A program made the translations under genes and the position numbers. This document shows positions 58,001 to 64,000 of a stretch of DNA of 64,000 nt, piece by piece (position 1 is the stretch's first letter; every line of letters begins with the position of its first letter). This DNA is from Trichoplax sp. H2 (taxonomy: Eukaryota > Placozoa > Uniplacotomia > Trichoplacea), in assembly GCA_003344405.1 (NCBI GenBank), contig NOWV01000072.1:248001-312000 (forward strand). Reading direction: 5' to 3'. The notes below the pieces were generated by a model. That model was given only the letters and a program-made list of their open reading frames with translations. It was not told the DNA's origin and ran no database searches.

Positions 58001-59375
58001 TCCTTTCGTCAGTGCTAAACGAATGAAAGCTCGACCGCGACCTTGATAAGTTTTTAACTAAGTATAGAATTATAAAATGTGTGAAATGTTCGTTCAACAA
58101 ATTGAGATTATGATTTATGGATCAATACTGGTTAATTCTAAAACAGTATTCTAAAATTGAGTTTTCTATTCTTAGAGCGATATTACTGCCAAGTATGATC
58201 TTAATATAAAAAATTGCTAGCACCAATACCATGATTTATAAGTTTGTAATAGAATAAATAATTACAAAAGATAAAAAAATTGATTATAGTAGAACTGTCT
58301 GTAGAATAATTTAAGTCTCTTTTAAAAAGATTGTTGTAATGAATTTTCATGTACTTACCTTATTGCACCTTTTTATACGTTCAGTAATGTCATCAAAAAA
58401 CTTTGATAAACTAAGTCATGAGATAAATCAGAGCTTAAAACAATATCATTAAAAAACTTGATAAACTGCTTTATGAAAGAAATCAGAGTACAGTTGTACA
58501 TTAGATTATTTACTCTTAAAAATTACTAACATAGCTGGTAAACAAAACTGTTGTACTACTTACTGTCGACTGTTACAATGCTTGGATAAAGTTAAAAATA
58601 ATTGCCATATTTCAAGTTTGGTAACGCCAAATAAGGATCGACGTGATGCTACATTAAAGATTGAAATGAGTTAGATATATTCAATATTTACTGTGCCTAT
58701 ACATGTATAACATAACTGAAATTTTAAAATCTGATCTAACTTGTCATAACCAGTGATAAACAAACAATGAAACTCTGCCTCATTATGGGGCATCTCAGTT
58801 CGTAGACAAACAAACTAATCATTACTACCACATTTAAAAAAGTATGGGTCTAGAATAATTTTACGTACATTATTGTAGATGGCAGAGTTTTGATATTATC
58901 GTTTGCAATCTTTATGAGTAAACTATTAGTGACTGAAATAGACTACCTGGCTAACTGTCATATGCAGTATATAGCAGAACTAAGCCTAACTTAAAATTGC
59001 TAAATACCGCATGTACAATCGTAACTATACAACATGTTATATCACTGGTTGGTATTCAATCGCTATGTATAAATCATAGCACAAATAAGCAGATAAATAA
59101 TAGAATTACAGTCAACAAGCAAAAATTGCCATACTACCTTTAAGTCGACAAAGCAGAACTTCTTCAAGGCGGTTACAAAATAGGGGAAGGTGTCCATTTT
59201 GATCGGTAATGATTACACTACTTTTATCTTCACTTTCCCACGATCGACATAATTCTCGCCATGAAGCTAAATTACGAAGAGAATAAGAATTATTATTACA
59301 TTCCGGCAAACAAAGATGTGATTGCTGTCCACATTTACGTCGTCTAGGAGATTCTAAGAGTACATCGGTTTCCAT
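55004..59375 (-). CDS. RUN-PDZ-PTB three-domain scaffold protein, 18 exons
   Basis: Exons in order: 59375-59138, 58648-58564, 58410-58359, 58057-57950, 57828-57786, 57637-57579, 57489-57454, 57301-57249, 57011-56882, 56779-56719, 56567-56215, 56063-56004, 55902-55877, 55817-55758, 55679-55613, 55480-55456, 55418-55376, 55121-55004; 538 residues in one continuous frame from ATG 59375. RUN domain (about 60-205): LFCNRLEEVLLCRLK, YQGRGRAFIRLALTKGLLAN, WYEPDSILLS, MTFDLTLAVSFLDESWIIP. PDZ (about 207-290): LPYSTDIGILVRH, AVVVKIQPQSPASDTGIEPG, DILDQVFGES, ILRKYQDQSIPILIIK. PTB/PID (about 365-500): FSVVYVGSTNM, EGIKEVINQQ, EISSCGRLTYHPGLFAFIAG, FTCHVFKAVSEEM. RUN domains bind small GTPases and cytoskeletal motors, PDZ binds C-termini, and PTB binds NPxY-like tails, so it is likely a membrane-traffic adaptor. 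I know no named gene with this order. One intron is GC-AG and one junction lacks an AG. Confidence 0.85.
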
Positions 59376-62300
59376 TTGAATACAAACATTTTACACTTTG
59401 CATGAAAAAACAGTTGAAGAACGGTAAACTTCATTGCGGGCTGATAATGTCATGTACAGCTTAATGAAAAAAACGATTCATGGCTGATTACTGATCCGAT
59501 ACATCGGCTGCTGATGTTTACGATATAGTAGTCATAATTCTTATCACGGCCATATCAATAGAGCGTACGTATACGAATTTACTAAACGTTGGAGACTATC
59601 GTTTCAGAAAGGGTAAAGATTGCTTATGCATGATCACATACCGCTTAATATAGTAATCAAATATACTGTAAACGTAGTGGCATAACTGCGAAACCTGAAG
59701 GCAAAGATATAGAGTGCCGTTATGATTTGTTGACGATACCGTCTTGATTGAAATTGTTGTTGAAAGTCTCAACAGAGAAACATCACTGATGAAGAGAGTG
59801 TAATTTATTGCCGCTGTGGATCCTACTGTACGTTTGATTCATTGGAATGGGTCCTAACTCCATCATCTTGATCAGAGGAAGTTACTACTACGGGTCTTCT
59901 TTTAGTAGTCCATGCTACTACGTATAGTTCTACCTGAGTTTGGATTGCTGCTCGCTGCTGGACATTAACTTTTCCCGTAGGAACAGACTTCAAATAGAAA
60001 GTGTCAATTGTAACTACTGTAATCCTATCGTCATTGACGCTATCAATTCTTAACATTACAACTTTGTAATTAGGAATTGCAATTGTTACAAAGTTCCTTG
60101 CTTGGTTAATCTGGCACAGGATGATGACATAACATCATCGAAAACTACTATGGATCAGTCTACAATTGGAACTGTATTACAGTTGGAAGAGAAGTCTTCC
60201 ACTCAAATCTGAGCGCTTACGCTTGATGATTATGGATCAAGAAATGAATCGTTGCTTTCCAATAGAAACAGTTTTCTAACTTGTGTTCATGGTATCATCA
60301 ACAGAATTAAAATAAATAACGTTGCTATCAAGTCAATATACTGGTAATTTAGACAAGATACATGTATTATTCTATTGAGATCTTGAATGCTTAGTCAATT
60401 CAATTTTTTGATTGTCTAAATTCAATTTAGGATATTGTCACGCGAACCTTGACGAGAGCTATAGCTGCTGAAGCAATGGATGCCAAGTAGAAAACGCCTA
60501 AGATGGGTAGATTGTACTCGCAATCGATACAACTAAAAGATACGCCTAGATCAATATTTTACTCGTCTGCATTTTATCTTTTTAATTAATCAATACACGT
60601 ATTGGCGGTATTGCCGATTGATTGATTATACGAGTAATTACTACATTTCCCTTTAGCCATTAATATCCAATTATACAGGAGACAATGCTGATATTGCTAG
60701 GCTTTATAGCGAGATAGTGTTCACATTTCAGAGTTTAGGATAACTTTTTTTGTATGATAGAAAATCTTGAGCTATGAAATTGTAGGAGAATGGGTCAATT
60801 TCAATCTCCAATCACTGAACAATATTCCGCAAGCTTTCATGAATTATTTTGATTATACGGGTATACGAATATTGTACTTGTATACGTATTTGCTAATTAT
60901 AATGATCCTAATGAAAGTGATTGAAGTAAGACAAACAACAGCCAAATCAGGTTGAAAGTCACAAAATGGAGGCAATATTATTCCATCTAGTCTATTTTTT
61001 TTATAGCCATGAACATTATTTAAAGGTGGCTGTTCCCTTTTTAAGCGCTTTGTATCATAGTAGAATCAGAGACTCTTAAGTTAAAACCCTCCTATTCCAC
61101 TTTCCAATTTTAAAGGGAAATTGAGATGAGGGCGGTGTAGCAGTATCGGCTGAGTTTGTATCATTTTGGCAAGTGGAAAAGGGTGTAGTAGTCTCTAGTA
61201 AAATGTACAGTATTTGTAAAAGCAAGCAAATTTATTTAGCATTAGAGATGATGATGCGATAAGATAAAATTATTAAAAATTTTATTATCTATTTATTGAT
61301 TTTTGACCTTTTGATCTTGGGGAAAGTTGTTACGATTACACTTAACGCACTACGGCATTGTTGACTGTATTTTTTAAGTCGATTTATGATCGAATAATCC
61401 ATGCAGGAGACGGATTCAATAAGGTCAATTTAGGTCTACATTGAGGATCTCCATCGATCTCCAGTAGATCCAATTATCATCCTACGATGGAATGATTGAT
61501 GAGATATGGAAAAATGGCGAGGATCGACGGCTGAAAGTGAGTAACTTATCGCGATGTTACTGTTGCCTTCATAGACAGCGGGTGATCAGCAAGACATTTT
61601 TAGGCCTGCACCGCATATTCTTGAACTCGCTTCAAGGGGGACTCAAGTCTATCGATCGTATCCGATCGTCTTTCAACTTTGGCCCCAATGAAGGATCAAC
61701 ATGGCCGATGATTATCGCCACGATCGGACTGTGCAAACACGAGCTAAATAATAAATTAACACCTACCTTCGAAACGGCTAACAATATTGATCGGTGTACC
61801 CATAACAATCCTTAAGTCGAGCTACAACAATCTGCTAGTAAATTCCAATCAATCACCATGACTTGCTATCATCACGATGGAGGAAATCATGCCAACTTTT
61901 ATGCATATCGTTGGACTAGTATTGCCGTAGCATGAAAACTACCTATTATCGCTATCATCGATACTGCCTACGGTAGCTGTTGATATGATTCGATGACAAA
62001 TAATCAATCACGAATAGCAATCAGGCCCAGTGGCTTAGCCATATGTTTAGTTAATGACGAAATCTTCGTGGGTAATCATTTTGCCTTGTCCTAGTTGTCG
62101 TCTACTAACTGAAACTGCAGCGACGATTACATGGTGTAGACTGCGATTCGGAGTGAATGGTTCTGTAGTGAGATGCGAAATAATCATCGCATTGACGTTG
62201 TATTCAAAATTCTTATTCTTCATCGCTCTATATGGAGTCTACTAGTACAAGCTACTGACACAAACACTGTATAGTCGAGGCAGTCTGTATTTATTGCTGG

Positions 62301-62739
62301 CTGCATCTTTGTAGATCGATTTGTGCTGCTTACAGGATAAAATGGACTCGAATTGGGAAAGGCTTCTTGATGAACAACAAGTGGGAAAATTAGTGAATAT
62401 ACAGCATAATTAATCTCAAGTTAACTTCTCGTTGGACGACATTGCAGCAACTGGTTCACGATGCCATGGACAACTGGACCTGCCACTGTCCTCGGATGGA
62501 CGGACTTTTCATACCAGAGAAGGCTAAAAATGTAGAAAAATAGTTACTCAGTATAGATCTTTCGTCTTTGTTTTCTAAATCACTCGTATTAATTTGAATA
62601 ACATTCATGATCTGATTGAACTGCTTCTAAGCAGAACTTAGTAGCAGGCAATGGAATGCAATGGAATATTACTTCATTTAGAAAAAATCAGTCCATTCAA
62701 AATCGACTATCTGCCTATTTGTCATAAAGGAGTGTTTGC
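59376..62739. other. Intergenic, no gene recognised
   Basis: Contains a minus-strand ATG frame 60056-59823 (77 codons, beginning MLRIDSVNDDRITVVTID) and a plus-strand frame at 61492-61815 (107 codons, beginning MIDEIWKNGEDRRLKVSNL). Neither shows domain motifs or convincing splice sites. The first has amino-acid composition consistent with coding and may be an isolated exon. Confidence 0.4.
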
Positions 62740-63185
62740 CATAATTGATCGACCGAAGTAGGCCAAGTGTCTGTCCGTCCAAAGGAGTTCCAGGTATTTT
62801 TCTAGTAGTCTATATAACTACGCCAACTTGGTAGCAAGTACTCCATATGTTCCTGGAGTTAGAAGGACGGTATAGTCTTCTAGTCACGGTTAGAACAGTA
62901 CCCTATACAATGGAACTTACTAATCGTACATGCGCATACTGAATGATTGAAGTGTTGGCTACAATTTATCGACCCAAGTAGGCCAGGTGTCTGTCCGTCC
63001 AGAGGAGTTTCCAGGTATTTCAATACCTTTATGATCTATATCACATACAGTATACTATGACGACGCCAACTTGGTAGCAAGTACTCTATGTGTTCCTGGA
63101 GTTACAACGACAGTATAGTCTTTTAGTCACGGTTAGAACAGTACCCTATACAATGAAGCTTACTAAATTGTACATGCGCATACTG
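62740..63185. repeat. Direct repeat pair of about 210 bp
   Basis: Copies at about 62745-62945 and 62965-63185 share GTAGGCCA.GTGTCTGTCC, GTCCA.AGGAGTT, CCAGGTATTT, CGCCAACTTGGTAGCAAGTA, TGTTCCTGGAGTTA, GTATAGTCTT, GTCACGGTTAGAACAGTACC and GTACATGCGCATACTGAA.GATT. A CAGTAC cluster follows at 63203-63236. Confidence 0.9.
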
Positions 63186-63202
63186 AAGGATTCTATGAAT
63201 AC

Positions 63203-63236
63203 AGTACTTGTACTGTAGAGTACAGTGTACAGTACA
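63203..63236. repeat. CAGTAC palindromic word cluster
   Basis: A run of ACAGTACTTGTACTGTAGAG followed by TACAGTGTACAGTACAG, the same word family seen upstream of SHMT. It again lies just upstream of a gene (ELAC2 start at 63663). Confidence 0.8.
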
Positions 63237-63662
63237 GACCTTTAGAGTCTCTAGTGTGCAATATGCTGTAGTGCTGGTTGATACGGTTGGAAAGTTCCAA
63301 CCGTAATTCCTATACAAACCCTAGTAAAGATTTCGCGACTTTCCTACAGTAATATGCGGCGTTATGCGCACGAGCAATGCCCATAAACTCATTCCACGGT
63401 CTCTAGTCTCCACCTGCTGTACTGATTCATTGATTGAGGCGTTGAGAGGTGACCTGACCTAAGCAAAATGGCGATTGCCATGGTAGCACTAACTTGAGAC
63501 TGCAGAAAAATCAACTCTCATGTTGTTGCAATTTCAACACAGCGTTTACCTACTTCATTGATGGTCCATTAAATCCTTCAAAGTGAAGCCATTTCTCTCC
63601 AACTCTAGGCAAGGCATTTCAGTGGTGTCACAAGATTGCACTAGTAGCTCATCTTTTCTTCA

Positions 63663-63808
63663 ATGATATTCAAGCAATTATCCAGGAAATTGAGTAGGAT
63701 ATCAAAATCAATGTCTGCCTCCAAGCTAAATAAAGTATATCTTCAAATCTTGGGTAACGGTAGCAAAGATGCTCCTGCTTCTTTCCTACTCTTTACGGAA
63801 AATCAAAG
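63663..63808 (+). CDS. ELAC2: ELAC2 / tRNase Z long form, first coding exon (3'-partial)
   Basis: tRNase Z removes tRNA 3' trailers in the nucleus and mitochondria. Only the first exon is in the window: 63663-63808, donor AG|GTATCA, phase 2. After a basic leader it reads KLNKVYLQILGNGSKDAPAS then FLLFTENQR. This matches the start of the N-terminal beta-lactamase-like domain of long tRNase Z (VYLQVVGAGSRDSGAALYVF in human). Two in-frame ATGs are present, 63663 and 63711. From the first, MIFKQLSRKLSRISKSMSAS is Arg/Lys/Ser-rich and lacks acidic residues, as in a mitochondrial presequence. The second (residue 17) would give a protein without it. The next exon was not seen before base 64000. Confidence 0.85.
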
Positions 63809-64000
63809 GTATCAAGTCTACCTGATGGATTGATTTAGAATAGGATAGCCTTGAACGTTATTGATGCGAGCATCTAATATCACTACTTGCCAACTTGCAA
63901 AGTTCATATAAAATCGAACCAGTAGCGAAAACAAGTTGATGTTAATTTCCATTCTGAATAATCCAATTAAAAAAAGCACATCTCGGAAATGCTCATTATT
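63809..64000 (+). other. Intron 1 of ELAC2 to window edge
   Basis: No exon continuing YLFNCGEGVQR-type sequence was found, so this is intron up to the end. Confidence 0.6.

Noticed and set aside
59823-60056. 77-codon minus-strand ATG frame
   Set aside because: Composition is plausible for coding, but there is no domain, no acceptor or donor support, and no neighbouring exon; mentioned only in the intergenic entry.
1-64000. CRISPR arrays, insertion sequences, bacterial operons or transposase genes
   Set aside because: None seen; the window is eukaryotic with spliced genes, and the repeats lack spacer structure or transposase frames.

Overview
This is a eukaryotic, AT-rich window with animal-type multi-exon genes, short introns (about 60 to 300 bp, a few of 1-2 kb) and one 20-N assembly gap. 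The gene set (ABI with a C-terminal SH3, WBP2 with GRAM and PPxY, a RUN/PDZ/PTB scaffold, NPLOC4 with a terminal NZF, SLC34) is metazoan. Compact genes, low GC and animal-type orthologues suggest an early-branching animal. A placozoan (Trichoplax or Hoilungia) is my best guess, but it is inference. I built exon models by hand from splice signals, reading-frame continuity and remembered family motifs. Nothing was run.

Layout, left to right: an SLC34 Na/phosphate cotransporter (+, 5' end not seen, 540-2226). A CAGTAC-rich intergenic stretch (about 4.4-4.95 kb). Mitochondrial serine hydroxymethyltransferase (+, 16 exons, 5024-12540). A 95-bp tandem repeat. An SLC35B1-type ER transporter (-, 14131-15423) without N-terminal exons. 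An unassigned terminal exon (-, about 16.8-17.1 kb). A repeat array ending in a perfect 32-bp inverted repeat (17724-17790). A duplicated segment flanking the gap (18335-19092). An unrecognised single-pass membrane protein (+, 19576-20458). Three intronless protein kinase genes, all on +, spread over 10.6 kb (21702, 27769, 31315), the first with a destroyed active site, separated by satellite-like and tandem repeats. Abl interactor (-, 33234-37147), divergent from WBP2 (+, 38836-41577). A repeat-rich gap. RPL21 (+, 44754-46195), converging on a small Cys-rich gene (-) and on NPLOC4 (-, 18 exons, 46862-51670). A RUN-PDZ-PTB scaffold (-, 18 exons, 55004-59375). The first exon of ELAC2/tRNase Z (+, from 63663), running off the edge.

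The genes are mostly unrelated housekeeping and signalling genes. The only evident local relationship is the kinase cluster, which looks like a lineage expansion by retroposition or tandem duplication. The most interesting points are the kinase cluster with its graded active-site decay, the RUN-PDZ-PTB architecture I cannot name, an SHMT intron without a GT donor but with U12-like motifs, a GC-AG intron, an alternative-start arrangement in ELAC2 matching the human one, and several repeat families sharing short cores.
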